Below, piece after piece: positions 34,668 through 45,437 of a stretch of DNA of 64,000 nt (positions are counted from its first letter, which is position 1; the number at the start of each line of letters is the position of its first letter). The stretch comes from Chrysogorgia sp. JL179-B06 (taxonomy: Eukaryota > Cnidaria > Anthozoa > Scleralcyonacea > Chrysogorgiidae). The notes beneath the pieces were generated by a model that saw only the letters and a list, made by a program, of their open reading frames with translations, ran no database searches and was not told the DNA's origin. The stretch is taken from contig JAYKKM010000030.1 of NCBI GenBank assembly GCA_035772405.1, positions 113,846 through 177,845 of the forward strand. The letters run 5' to 3'. A program made the translations under genes and the position numbers.

Positions 34668-35188
34668 CACACAAAACCCAAACGTTTAATATTTTTTTAT
34701 TTAATTGGTGCAGAATAACATCGTTTTGATATGTAGGGTGCACATATTATTATCAAGAGCAGCCGGTAATTGGGCCAGGCTGCAGACTCAGAGTCAACCC
34801 GGTTAACGAGCCAGCTCGCCTCACTGTAATCAGAGCCTTAAAAGTATTTTCCTCAGAAATTATTCTACATGTAATTTTTCTGTAATTACTTTCTTGCTAC
34901 TTACTGCACTTTAACTATTAAACATATTTGCAGAGAGTACATTGAGTTTAAAAACAGTACAATGTAGTTCTGACTGGTAAATGTGTAAGACTAGAGGCAA
35001 GGGATTGTTTATCTTCTACAATTTTTGAAATTGTATATTTATGCATACAATATACCATACAATAATCAATGGGAACACATAAAAATCAATGGAAGGTAAA
35101 AAGGCCTTTTACCTCTAGTCTTAAACCTGCATTAATAAACTTCACTATAATTTATTTCAGAAAACCTACATTATTTCATGGTTATACA
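34668..35188. other. Non-coding stretch, nothing recognised
   Basis: AT-rich DNA between the hypothetical ORF at 34452-34667 and the 3' end of the transposase-like gene. No feature seen. Confidence 0.5.
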
Positions 35189-37447
35189 TCATGACATATA
35201 CTTTAAAAATTGCTTGGTTGGTTTGCGCTCTGCTACAGACTTCTTAAAACACATTTCCTGGTTATCCTCTTTATAGAAACCACAATAACAATAGTGAAGT
35301 GTATCCTTAACAACACGAGGAGGTATAAGAGTGTCTTTTGCCCGATGATACACTAACAGTGATGGCTGATGAAGTGGCAGCCAAACCTTACTTATGTAAT
35401 CATGTCTAAAGACGTGAAACCAACGCTGTCTATAAAGACTGTGCTTGGCATAACTTGCTATTTGCACATGCTTGGCTTCTCTCCCCTGCATAGTGTTAAT
35501 TCCTAAGCCTGTCCCATATTTCTCAAATACCCATTTTGAGTGGACGGGAACTAATTTTCCAATACTCCACACAGTTGCTGAAACACTACTACCAAACAAA
35601 ACCATAGCAGTAAAATAATTATCAGCTAAAGATGGCAGTTTTAAAAGATTTTCTTCACTCAGATTATATGTGGAGAAACATGCCACACAATCTCTAAGCT
35701 TGACTGCAGCAAAAGAAAGAAAAAGAAGTTTAGACAACAGTTTTAAGTCATGGGAATCTCCTCTAATGGCATTCACCAAGTACATAAATCCATGTAAAAT
35801 TAATTTTGAATCCTTGCCAGTAAACTTATAAGAGAAATCTTTGTCCCTTGACCGGTCATCAATCAACCATTTTGTCAGCTGTTTCTTTAACCGTCCAGCC
35901 TTGACTTCACATTCCGTTGCCTTCAAATACCTTACCATTGGGCAAGAATGAGGTAAATCTGAAAGATTGTCTAGGTTTGCAGGTAAGGAACTGATTAAAA
36001 GAACAACTTTAAGAATTAAAGAGTGCAAATGCTGAACTGCATTATTTTTCAGATGCAGAGGTTCAACTACAGCTTTATCACAAAACCTGCCAATGAGTGG
36101 AAAGAATTCTTGTCTTGAGTTCTTGCTAGCAATGAATTTTGTTATTTTAGTCCTATTTGTCTTCTTTGTAACCTTATTGGACAACCCCTTCTTAAATTGT
36201 GCTACCTGTTTAGCAACTGTAATTCTGTCCTCATACCTCCATGGCTTCCATTTACAACTAGAAGATGTACCACCACCAAGTGTGGTGATGTCAGCATGGG
36301 GAACATTAGCAAAGCTAGAGAAGTATGTTGCGGCATTATTGAGTTCACCATTAAGGAATGCTGTGAATTTCATATCAGATGGTACAAGCTCAAATGAAAA
36401 ACAAATTTGCATATCATGAACACTGTAGGACTTGCTTTCAATTTTCTCCATGTCCTTTACCAGCTGATTTGTGTACAACTCAACCACCTTATGATCCTCT
36501 TTGCAATTTGCTCCAAACAATAAAAAATTATCATTAGGACTTAATTTGCTACTCTTGAGCCAACATTTAAAAAACTTACCAACCAAGACATCGACTCGTC
36601 CCACTTTCCAAAAGGTGCACCATCACCACCAATTGCTACTTTGAATGAACCTTTCCTCTCACCAAACCATACAAGTTTATCACTTTCCTTCCTAAAGGTA
36701 TCAGTTTCAATATAAAAGCTACTTAGGGCAAGGAGTAGTTGTTTCAAATTTCTGAAAACTCCATCAACATTCTCACCTTCAGGGAGATCTACACAAATGC
36801 TGTCACTTAGACTAATTATGTCACCAATCTCAAGTTCCTGGATTTTATTAATTAGGGCACTATAGAGAAGTGGTTTGGGAATAGAGATACCAAAACCAAA
36901 TTTAATTCTTTGTTTTGCCAATTTACCCTTTTTTGTTTTCTTGCCATTGACATTATATTTCATAACAAGAGCAGATCTAGCTTGCTCATATTTGATTTTA
37001 CCAATTAGCCCCCCAGCATACAGAAGGGAAAGTGATCTAATGAAGTTGTCATCAGATTTCTCATAATGTAGAAGTTGATCTCGCACTATTTTTTTGAAGC
37101 ATTTTTTCAACGTGCCTTGTGTTTTGATGTATTGCATAAGATCATCGGTATGAGCATATTTCAAAACTGTGGCAATCATCCCATCCAAAGCAGGCTTCCA
37201 GTTTTCAATAGAACCTCCATTAACCTCTGTTGAGGCTAACAAAGTCTCCAGTAGTCTCCTGTAAGCACTGCGCCTAGGAATATTCACCATACCATTTTCA
37301 TTCAGGCTTGTTGGACTGATCTTTCTTGATGTCGATGTATTAAGAGAAACTTCAAATGCAGTTCCCCTTTTTGGAGTAATCTGTGGTTCAAGACTTGAAA
37401 TCGATGCCTCAGTATTTGAAATCTTACAGCATGAAAGAAAACATTAA
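35189..37447 (-). pseudogene. Transposase-like protein (GGDGAP/EPLHLKN family), one frameshift
   Basis: About 720 codons over two overlapping frames. The 5' part (37447-36541) has a basic region and ends with a stretch including KVAIGGDGAPFGKW and MSWLVSFLNV. The 3' part (36604-35189) begins with NDNFLLFGANCKEDHK and includes SRQEFFPLIGRFCDKA, VVEPLHLKNNAVQHLHSL and TGLGINTMQGREAKH. The acidic and His positions suggest a DDE/RNase H-like nuclease, but superfamily is not assigned and the catalytic triad is not proven. The break is a few extra bases near 36541-36555. A probable splice acceptor near 37425 suggests an upstream exon. A second, decayed copy lies at 32477-33172, supporting a mobile origin. 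Confidence 0.65.
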
Positions 37448-37488
37448 ATGCATGTACTAAGTTTTATGCTGTGGTTTATATGAAATAG

Positions 37489-37689
37489 CATCCTATTCAT
37501 TTTGGTGCTTATCTTCGAGCGTTAGTAGTAAAAGATCTCATTAATCCAGAGTCATATCTCAATACGGAACTGGGAGTATATTCAAATTATTTTCTTGCAA
37601 TAATTGATCGAAAAACCGCAATCAATTTGCAAGAACAAGTATATTTTGATTCAACTGATACATTACGAAATATCTCCACGAACGTTTGA
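37489..37689 (+). pseudogene. C-terminal fragment of an unknown ORF
   Basis: Opens directly after a stop at 37486 with no ATG and runs 66 codons (for example FGAYLRALVVKDLINPESYL). It looks like the 3' end of a longer coding sequence whose 5' part was lost at the junction with the transposase-like locus. Not recognised. Confidence 0.4.
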
Positions 37690-37699
37690 AAAAAAAAAG

Positions 37700-37891
37700 A
37701 AAACAAGATGATCGAGAAGTTTTGTTCACTTTAATTGTCATCGAGAAGTTGATCGCTTATTTGAATTTGAAATGCATTTTTCATGTAGAACATGTCATGT
37801 CGATGAAAATTACTGTGGAATTTGTAGAAGAAGAAGCAAAAGAACAATTTTTCCTGAACAAATGATTCATAAATATTATTGTGACAAATAG
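37700..37891 (+). CDS. Small CxxC protein, family member 1
   Basis: The open frame contains VDRLFEFEMHFSCRTC followed by YCGICRRRSKR, a CxxC-x7-CxxC arrangement that could bind zinc, and ends at 37891; the ATG at 37772 gives 39 residues. It aligns with the ORFs at 41100 and 41350 through an R-x-x-R/D-R-L-aromatic stretch followed by C-x-x-C and a basic tail. Confidence 0.45.
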
Positions 37892-38134
37892 ATTAGCCAA
37901 ATGGCGACAAAGATATATATATGATGAAGATAACAAGAAAATGTTAAATAAAAAAATGTCGTGAACAAAACACAAGATGTTTTGTTCATACTGTATGATG
38001 CAAGTTAAATACTTTGATCGTTTTGTTATGCTTTAGACATGTTGAAAATGCTATGTCGACAAACATTACTATAATTAATCATGTAAAAAAAATAACAATG
38101 ATTCACATGAAATGTTTTATCATAAAAAATAAAT

Positions 38135-38491
38135 TTATACAAGAGAAGGAATTATTATGTCCTCGTCAATTTTTATAAACTTAACATTTTTATGCAAAAG
38201 ATGAGGAACATATTCCCCCGATAATATTTTTATTGTTATTCCAGATTCTCCTTGATTGATAACTTTCAGGGTTACTTCGTAGGGGTGTTGTTTCACACCA
38301 TTTGTTTTTATTACAGCACATTATTTTGTTTCAAATATTGTAACAAGTTTGCAATCCTCCACAAAATATATATATTCAGGATATTCTTTATGAAGATATC
38401 CACATGAAAAATAGCGCTGAAAAGTATTTTTGGATTTGTCAAAAAAGGATACACTATTAACACACACATCATAATAATGTAATACGGACAT
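38135..38491 (-). pseudogene. Tyr/Asp-rich family member, one in-frame stop
   Basis: Starts at ATG 38491. An in-frame TAA at 38323-38321 interrupts it and the frame then continues to 38135 (118 codons in all). The core YIYFVEDCKLVTIF, followed beyond the stop by YEVTLKVINQGE, is shared in diverged form with the ORFs at 40508-40921 and 40174-40420. Function unknown. Confidence 0.5.
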
Positions 38492-38519
38492 TGTTTTTTT
38501 CAGTAATGATAAAGTTTAA

Positions 38520-38965
38520 CTCTTTCCTTACCGGCACAGTCAAAATGGGTCGTAGAAGACCCGCAAAGTCGTCAATCGAAAAATACGGCACACGGTAACG
38601 CAAGATTAAAAATTGAAATTCGACAAGCGCCAGGAACATGAGATCCACTCACACGCCAAGTTTGATTTGATTTCATAAACAACTCTGCGATTGGTGGCAT
38701 TTTGAGTTTTCAAGATGCTACCCGGGCGTGCAAGATGGCCTTTTCTAGAAAAATGTAATTTTTTCAACCTGATTTATGATAATTAATGCTAATTTATATT
38801 AACATAATGTGCTTTGTTCGGGAAATAAAAAAGCACAAGTAAAAGCCGGTTTATTGGGCTTTCAGAAAATGTATAGCTTTCTTAACAGTTATGGTTATTT
38901 CAAGAGATATCAATAGAACAAAGTGTGGTTCAATTTTTTATGTTTTTCAGCCTGTCAGGAAAGAG
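38520..38965. mobile_element. piggyBac-like MITE, 446 bp
   Basis: TTAA flanks both ends (38516-38519 and 38966-38969). Ends are CTCTTTCCTTACCGGCACAG and the inverse of CTCTTTCCTGACAGGCTG, matching over most of 18 positions. TTAA target duplication is the signature of piggyBac elements. No transposase inside. Confidence 0.75.
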
Positions 38966-39108
38966 TTAAACATCTTATATATATTATATATTTGTCTCAG
39001 AAAAGATATATTAAAAAAAATCAAAAGATATAACAGTATAAATAGACGGGTTTTCGTTTTTTATAAAGCATTGCTTGTAAGTCGCGTACTCTACTTCAGT
39101 TAACAAAA

Positions 39109-39150
39109 AATGAAGTGTAGGAGTTGTATAAAAAAATCGAAACGAAAATA
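39109..39150 (+). CDS. Tiny CxxC ORF, possible remnant of the CxxC family
   Basis: ATG followed by KCRSCIKKSKRK and a stop. The CxxC plus basic tail echoes the family members at 37772, 41100 and 41350, but it is too short to be certain. Confidence 0.2.
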
Positions 39151-39624
39151 AAAAATAAAAAGAATACGAAAACGACGACGTTCGAAAAAAATTCAAAAAG
39201 GAGGGGATTGTCATGATGATCATAAGTTTTATGAATTTTGGAAATGGTAGACTGTGTATTAAAATATTTTTATTAATCCAAATAAGTTTTTTCCATCTTT
39301 GTATTCTATCATCACATTCAAATAGATAAACTAATTTACTATAGATACTTCGTCCGTAATTTATTTTACAAAAATAACAATGATGATGGTCCACATTGCA
39401 TTATTTACATCTGTAATGCATGACAAAATGGTAGAAGGAATCCACTTGTCCATAACAGAAATCACAAAGTACCATCTTGAAAACTTTTTTTAATTTGACT
39501 TCTTGGTTTGTGTTTTGAAAACTTTTTAGTTTGCAACCCGCATTTATAGATTTTGGGAAAACGTTTTTAAAAAATTAAGGTACTATATAAGCAGGGTATC
39601 AAATGTATTTTCGATATTTTCCAC

Positions 39625-39846
39625 ATGTGGTTGCGATCAAATATTGATTTTGGAGAGGGTGAATCTTATGATTATCTTACACTGTATTATCATGCTGAAC
39701 CCATACAATTAGTAAAATACGAACATGTGGCTCCCACGTATCTAAAAGCTGGATATTATTTATATCTGAAGGACCGTGAGGGACCTCGATATTTCAAAAT
39801 GTTGTTAATAGAGGGGATGATTTACAGAACCTCTTACCATCATTGA
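39625..39846 (+). CDS. Tyr-rich small protein, family-like
   Basis: A 73-residue ORF with a TATA-like box (CTATATAAGCAGG) about 40 bases upstream of the ATG. It has YYLYLKDREGPRYFKMLL, comparable in pattern to FTYVVKKC and YIYFVEDC of the minus-strand ORFs nearby. Rich in Tyr, Glu and Asp. No known domain. Confidence 0.5.
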   Translation: MWLRSNIDFGEGESYDYLTLYYHAEPIQLVKYEHVAPTYLKAGYYLYLKDREGPRYFKMLLIEGMIYRTSYHH

Positions 39847-40173
39847 AGAGAAAAGATATAAATATTAAAAATAATAATGTAGAATTAGCAAACTCAACAC
39901 CTTTATTAAACATCAAACCTTGCTGTCTCACAAACGATAGAGGAAACAAATTTTTATATCTTTGTAATGTTTTTTAAAAATAATAAAGTTTTGATAGAAA
40001 GGTGGAAACAGAAAAATAAGAATCGAGTTTTATTTTTGTGAACATTTTTATTACAAGAAAATAAATAATTTTAAGAAGTAATTTGTTGTGGAATTATTTA
40101 GCAAACATTATTTATTAGTTTAATTTTTTATACAAGAGATGATCACTCTTAGTATCAATAATTGTTTTTAGGG

Positions 40174-40420
40174 TTATTCCCGATTCTTCAAGTAATCCTT
40201 TTTTGTAATAACTTTCAGAGTTAGTTCGTAGACTTGAGGTGGAGAACAAAACGCAGGATTATATTCTTTACATAGTGTAGCAGGTTTGCAATCCTCTGCC
40301 AAATACGTATAGTAGGAAGAAGAAAATGACATGAATAATAACGAGGAGTGTAGTCATAATATGCTACACCCCTATAATTGAGGTAACGAGAGAAGGTGTT
40401 GCCATCTTGTTCTATAAATC
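40174..40420 (-). pseudogene. Tyr/Asp-rich family member, frameshifted
   Basis: Minus-strand stretch with YTYLAEDCKPATLC and PPQVYELTLKVI, clearly related to the ORFs at 40508-40921 and 38135-38491. The N-terminal part (FSRYLN and following) is in a different frame from the core, so the copy is broken. Confidence 0.5.
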
Positions 40421-40507
40421 AATGTGATTAAATCAAATGTTTAATCTTATATATATAATAAATAAAAAAGGAAAAACACCATACGAATTTTTTTTTTTTT
40501 AAATATT

Positions 40508-40921
40508 TTATTGATTATATGGTACAACTTTCATGGAATTATTAGAATCTATTATTAGTTTAATTTCTTTTTGTAAAAGATCAGAAGCATCGTAGTCAAC
40601 ATTTGTTGTTATGTTTTCACCCAGACATGAACAATTCCATACATCATGTTCTGTATCATGTTTCTTTTTAACTTCCAGGGATAAGTAATATGCTTGAGGA
40701 GGTGTTGAGGGTATATCACCAATACATTCGCAAAATGCCGTAAGTTGACATTTCTTCACAACATAGGTAAAGTGGGGTAATTCTTTTGCTAGAAAACGAC
40801 TTGCATAATAGTTATTCTCATCTTCAAAGTATGGGTAAAAGTCATCAGCAGTTATTCTTTTATATCTTCTACCGTTATGTTCATCACAATCACGATAGGG
40901 CACATGTGAATTCGACATCAT
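40508..40921 (-). CDS. Tyr/Asp-rich family member, intact
   Basis: A 137-residue ORF, the longest intact member. It contains DDFYPYFEDENNYYASRFLA, FTYVVKKCQLTAFCEC and PPQAYYLSLEVKKKHD. TATA-like sequences (TTTATAAAC, TATATATA) lie 30-55 bases upstream on the minus strand. No recognisable domain; possibly a structural or host-interaction protein of an unknown virus-like element, which is inference. Confidence 0.55.
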   Translation of the reverse strand: MMSNSHVPYRDCDEHNGRRYKRITADDFYPYFEDENNYYASRFLAKELPHFTYVVKKCQLTAFCECIGDIPSTPPQAYYLSLEVKKKHDTEHDVWNCSCLGENITTNVDYDASDLLQKEIKLIIDSNNSMKVVPYNQ

Positions 40922-41099
40922 TCACAATAACGTTTAACATTTTGGTAACCCGTATATATAATTGTTTATAAAAATAATATAAAAAGAAAAAAATCAAATT
41001 AAAAAAGTTTTCTAAAATAAAAATATATAAAAAATAAATAAAAAGAAATTTTATTAGGATATAAATAAGAATGTGAAAAAATGGTTTTTACAAAATATC

Positions 41100-41237
41100 A
41101 TGGAAACAGTAGATGCACGATATAATAGATTATTTTATTCAAAATATCCCTGTGGACAATGTCTTAACCGAAATATATGTGGGGAAGTGTGTGCGAATTA
41201 TACACCGTGGAAAGATAAAAAAAAAACGTTGTTGTAG
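41100..41237 (+). pseudogene. Small CxxC protein, family member 2
   Basis: A 45-codon ORF with YNRLFYSKYPCGQCLNRNIC. A TATA-like box (GATATAAATAAG) lies about 45 bases upstream. A run of ten A at 41217-41226 precedes the stop. Downstream of it, in another frame, is sequence resembling the basic C-terminal tail of the ORF at 41350-41574, suggesting a homopolymer frameshift (or an assembly error, or slippage). Confidence 0.5.
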
Positions 41238-41349
41238 ATTAAAGAGATGGTTGTTAAAGAAGATATGTTGTTAAAAGATTTAAAGAAGAAAACCCATAAA
41301 AAAATAGGAAAAAAGTATAAATAAGAGTAAAAAAATAATTGTTTTATCT

Positions 41350-41574
41350 TTGTTAGACTACATTGGAAATATAGCAACAGCAGATGAACGATTTGAAAGA
41401 TTATATTATTACAAACACCCATGTGGAAGGTGTATTAACAAACGTCCGTGTGCGATTCATCCAGACGAATTAAAACTTTCTAGATTAAACAGTTTTAAAC
41501 GTTGGTTGTTAAAGAAGTTAAATATACGGTGGAAATATACAATGAATGTTTCAGTGGGAATAGGACATGAATAG
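41350..41574 (+). CDS. Small CxxC protein, family member 3
   Basis: A 74-residue ORF with ERFERLYYYKHPCGRCINKR and a basic C-terminal half (SFKRWLLKKLNIRWKY). Paralogue of the ORF at 41100, 250 bases upstream. A TATA-like box (GTATAAATAAGAG) lies about 35 bases before the frame. The start codon of the frame is TTG at 41353; the first clear ATG is further in, so the start is uncertain. Confidence 0.5.
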   Translation: MLDYIGNIATADERFERLYYYKHPCGRCINKRPCAIHPDELKLSRLNSFKRWLLKKLNIRWKYTMNVSVGIGHE

Positions 41575-41618
41575 AAGAAAAGACGTTGAATTTTTTTTTT
41601 AAACTTTTAAAGATTTAA

Positions 41619-41834
41619 ATGGCTGTACAAGAGCGTGATTTTGATGAAATTCTTTATCCCGACTTTCAATATTTATTACATTCTGGAAAAACACGAGATT
41701 CAACGTTTTATTTTTTGGAATGGAGAGAGAACCCCCATCAGTTTAGATGTGATGATTATGATTATAAATATTTTAACATTTATGTGGAAGATAAAAATGA
41801 ATTTATGGTGGAGGAAGATATTATAGATTTTTAA
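41619..41834 (+). CDS. Acidic Tyr-rich small protein
   Basis: A 71-residue ORF with TFYFLEWRENPHQFRCDDYD and YFNIYVEDKNE. Its pattern (aromatic-x-aromatic-x-E, then a Pro, then an alternating hydrophobic strand) is like the other family members. It ends 20 bases before the next ORF. No domain recognised. Confidence 0.5.
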   Translation: MAVQERDFDEILYPDFQYLLHSGKTRDSTFYFLEWRENPHQFRCDDYDYKYFNIYVEDKNEFMVEEDIIDF

Positions 41835-41854
41835 TAAACGGTTTTAGTGGCGAT

Positions 41855-42118
41855 TTGGTATTTTATGATCAGTTAGTAGGAAAACATGTAGTATTTATTG
41901 ATAGAGAACCGAGATTACCCACGTTAATTTCGACTATTGATTGTTTTGAGATAAATAATATTCCATGTTATTCAAAAGTGTTTTTGTATTGTAAATGTAA
42001 GGATTCAAGATTTAGATTAGTAAATTATCATTTACGTGAAAATTTTGATGGTCAAGAGCTTTATTTAGTTCTTATTAAACATGAGTTCATGACAATATAT
42101 TATCTGTACTTAATGTGA
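41855..42118 (+). CDS. Tyr/Cys small protein, disrupted after its 3' end by a LINE
   Basis: An 87-residue ORF with KHVVFIDREPRLPTLIST and VFLYCKCKDSRFRLVN. The start may be a non-ATG codon. The LINE begins at its stop codon or nearby, so the true C-terminus may have been lost. Confidence 0.45.
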   Translation: MVFYDQLVGKHVVFIDREPRLPTLISTIDCFEINNIPCYSKVFLYCKCKDSRFRLVNYHLRENFDGQELYLVLIKHEFMTIYYLYLM

Positions 42119-42147
42119 TTTATATCCTAAGATATAAACCTTTCAAC

Positions 42148-43494
42148 ATGGCGGTCACGTTTATGTTGTTGCTCCTGAAGCTATCGACATTCGTGTTTTG
42201 TATTTTTGCCATAAAAAAGAAATCATACATAAATGAACCTGTATGCTATTCAGCATATCCAGAGGATAAAATTATCGTTGAGAAAGAATCGTTTGTATAT
42301 GGATCAATATGGTCTTACAAACAATGTTTTGGTTTACATATGAAATCGAAAGGACTACTGAAACTTCTAGTGATTCTTGCTGGAGATATTGAACTAAACC
42401 CAGGTCCTTGTGTCACTTGCACCACATGTGCAAAGGGATTCAGAAGAAACCAACTGAAAGCAAAATGTAAAACCTGTAACGTATACTTCCATGCGAAATG
42501 TATGAAAGAAAACATCGATGAAGATTTACACTGCCATGTGTGCCATATACAACCCGAGGAGAGTGAGCAAACCAACAACGACTGCTTTAAAGAACTCCGA
42601 TTGTTAATTGCCGAAAGAGGGATGAAGATACTACATCAAAACGTGAATGGTCTGCTTTCTAAAATTAACATGATACGATTGTTATGTGACAGCCAAAATA
42701 AAAATATTCACGTCCTTGGCATTACCGAAAGAAAGTTAAATTCGTTAATCTCGGATGCAGAAATTCAAATTCATGGCTACACCGGTGAGAGGTATGACAG
42801 GAAAAATGGTTCAGGGGGAGGAGTATACGTGTACATTCGAGATGACCTGAATTTTCAACGAAGAACAGATCTCGAAAGTCAATCCATCGAGGCAGTCTGG
42901 ATCGAAATTTTTATCAAGAACTCTCAGTCAATTCTCATCTGTTTTACATATCGACCACCAAACTCGTCAAACTATTTGAATGCAAATTTTGAAAACGAAT
43001 TTAATGATATTCTAAAATCCGCAACAAAAGATAATAAAGAAATTATCCTCTCTGGGGACATGAACTGTGATTACTCAAAGCCATCCGACAACAGAAACTT
43101 GAAGGACTCAATACAAATCAATGGTCTAAAACAAATGATAACCGAACCCACAGGAGCTACAGCTAACTCAAACTCGCTCATAGACATTGTGTTAACAACA
43201 AACAAAGAGAACATTAGAAAAGCCTTTGTTAGTAAATCTGGCCTTAGTGACCATGATCTCGTTGGCGTAATTAGGAAAACAAATTGTACAAAATACCTCC
43301 CGAGAAAAATTTTCACTCGTAATTATAAAAACTATTCCGCCGCAGCGTTTAAAAACGATCTCCGAAATCAGAAATGGGATATTCAGACTTTAACACAGCT
43401 TGGGTCCAGTTTAAAACCATCGTTAGAAACGTCATTGACCGACATGCCCCCTTTATCGAAAGAACAGTTCGAGGGAAAGACTGTCCATGGCTAA
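42148..43494 (+). pseudogene. LINE ORF, 5' part: signal-like N-terminus, 2A, PHD finger, endonuclease
   Basis: Start chosen at ATG 42148 (context CAACATGGC). Residues 1-22 are hydrophobic (MAVTFMLLLLKLSTFVFCIF) and resemble a signal or anchor. Residues 79-87 are GDIELNPGP, a canonical 2A ribosome-skipping motif preceded by the usual hydrophobic LLKLLVILA. Next comes a Cys/His PHD-like finger (CTTC, CKTC, HAKC, HCHVC). From about 155 an AP-like endonuclease follows, with LHQNVNGL, GITERKLN, GDMNCDY and SDHDLVGV. The frame is lost near 43380, where the next frame takes over. Confidence 0.85.
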
Positions 43495-45437
43495 CAAGAG
43501 ATTTAAAGCAGATGATGCATGAGCGTGATTATCAGTTACGAAAAGCCAAACGTACCAAGAATCCCGAAGATTGGATAAATTACCGGAGGCTGAGAAATCG
43601 AACAACATACGCTATACGAAAAGTTAAAGCCAATTATGAACGATCGATTTTCATGGAGAATGATACGAAACCCAAGGACTTTTGGAAACAGATTAAAAAA
43701 TGCTACCCTGCTAAGGATAAAACAACTGCAAGTAAATATTTTATAATAGCAAATGAACTAGTCTCTGACAAACAATCGATTGCAAATGCGTTCTGTAGCT
43801 ACTTTACGCATGTTACTTCTTTGATAAAATCCTCAATACCGAATTTTGTGAACTCAGTTTGGCAAGAAGATACCTTGAAAGATCTACCATGAGCCAAAGT
43901 GAATCCGAACAACTACAGTTTTCACTTTATCGACGTGCAATACAAAGAAGTATTGGGAATTTTAAAATCAATCAACTCCCTGAAAGCCGATGGTCTGGAT
44001 AACATCTCTCCTAAACTGGTCAAAGATGCTGCAGAGGAACTTGCTTCACCACTAACTATCTTTGCAAACCGTAGCCTGATGTGTGGTCTCTTTCCAAATG
44101 CTGAAAAAGTTGCCAAAATATTACCAATCTATAAGTCAGAAGACAAAACGTCACTTGACAACTATCGACCCATATCGGTGCTCCCGGTGTTTTCGAAAGT
44201 TCTAGAAAGACTTGTTTATAATCGCCTGTCATGCTATCTAGAGTCAAGCGAACTTCTCAACGATTCTCAGTATGGTTTTCGCCAAAAGCGATCAACCAAG
44301 CATGCAGTAACAATCCTTATGGACGATATCAGAACAAGTATGGACAGTCAGCAGTTAACAGGGGCTGTGTTTCTGGACTTACGAAAGGCCTTCGATACAG
44401 TGAACCATGCCCGTCTTCTCAATAAACTACCTGCTTATGGTATAAATGACAATGAACTGATGTGGGTTTCAAGTTTCTTGTTTGCTCGATCCCAATTTGT
44501 TAACTTCGAAGGAATGTTATCAGAAAATAATTACATCACTCATGGAGTTCCTCAGGGCTCTATTCTTGGCCCTCTTTTGTTTGCGATGCTAATTAATGAC
44601 ATATGCACCGAACTTTCGCAATGCAAAATTATTCTCTACGCTGATGATACTGTTATCTATTACAGCAACAAGAACGCTTCGCTTATTGAAAGTACTCTTA
44701 ATGAGGAGGTAAATCGCATTGCGAGTTGGATGAGCGACAACTATCTTACACTCAATCTAAAGAAAGGAAAAACAGAATTTATTTTGTATGGAACAGCGAA
44801 AAAACTCAGTAATGAATCTTACAAGATCAATGTAAGCACAAACGGAGAGAAGGTGAATGAAGCAACACAATATAAGTACCTGGGAATAATTTTGGACCAA
44901 CACTTAAATCTGCATGAGTATTTGGCCACAGTTTACAAGAAAGTATCCTCGAGGCTCAAGCTATTGAAGCGTGTCAGATCCAACTTAACTTCTGAAATGG
45001 CTGGAAAAATATATCATAGCATGATCCAACCAATAGTTACTTATTGTCCAGTAGTTCACCTGGGACTTCCAACCTACCTGAAAGTCAAACTTCAGGCAAT
45101 ACAAGACCGTGGGAAACAAATTGTATGCTCCAAGAAAACGACAACTGAATGGAAACAAATTGCTGACATTATCAACGAGCAGATCATGATAGATGTCCAT
45201 AAATCTTTACAACGTGTATCTCCACCCAAATTCCATAGCTACTTTAAAGTACTCCAACATGGAAAGAACACGAGAGGAGATGGATGTTCCCTCGTTATAC
45301 CACGTGTAAAAACTGAAGCTGGAAGGAAGACCTTCAAATTTCAAGGAAGCTTGTTGTTTAACGGGCTTCCAAAAGACCTGAAGGCTGAAAAATCCATTGT
45401 TATTTTTAAACATAAATTAACGGCTATACGTAAATAA
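43374..45437 (+). pseudogene. LINE ORF, 3' part: reverse transcriptase
   Basis: One frame interrupted only by TGA at 43890-43892. It contains the linker region, then RT motifs YRPISVLPVFSKVLE, GFRQKRSTKHA, LDLRKAFDTVNH, GVPQGSILGPLLFAMLIND and the catalytic YADDT, and ends with NGLPKDLK...KHKLTAIRK, the usual CR1/L2-type C-terminus. Function is target-primed reverse transcription of the element RNA. Confidence 0.85.
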
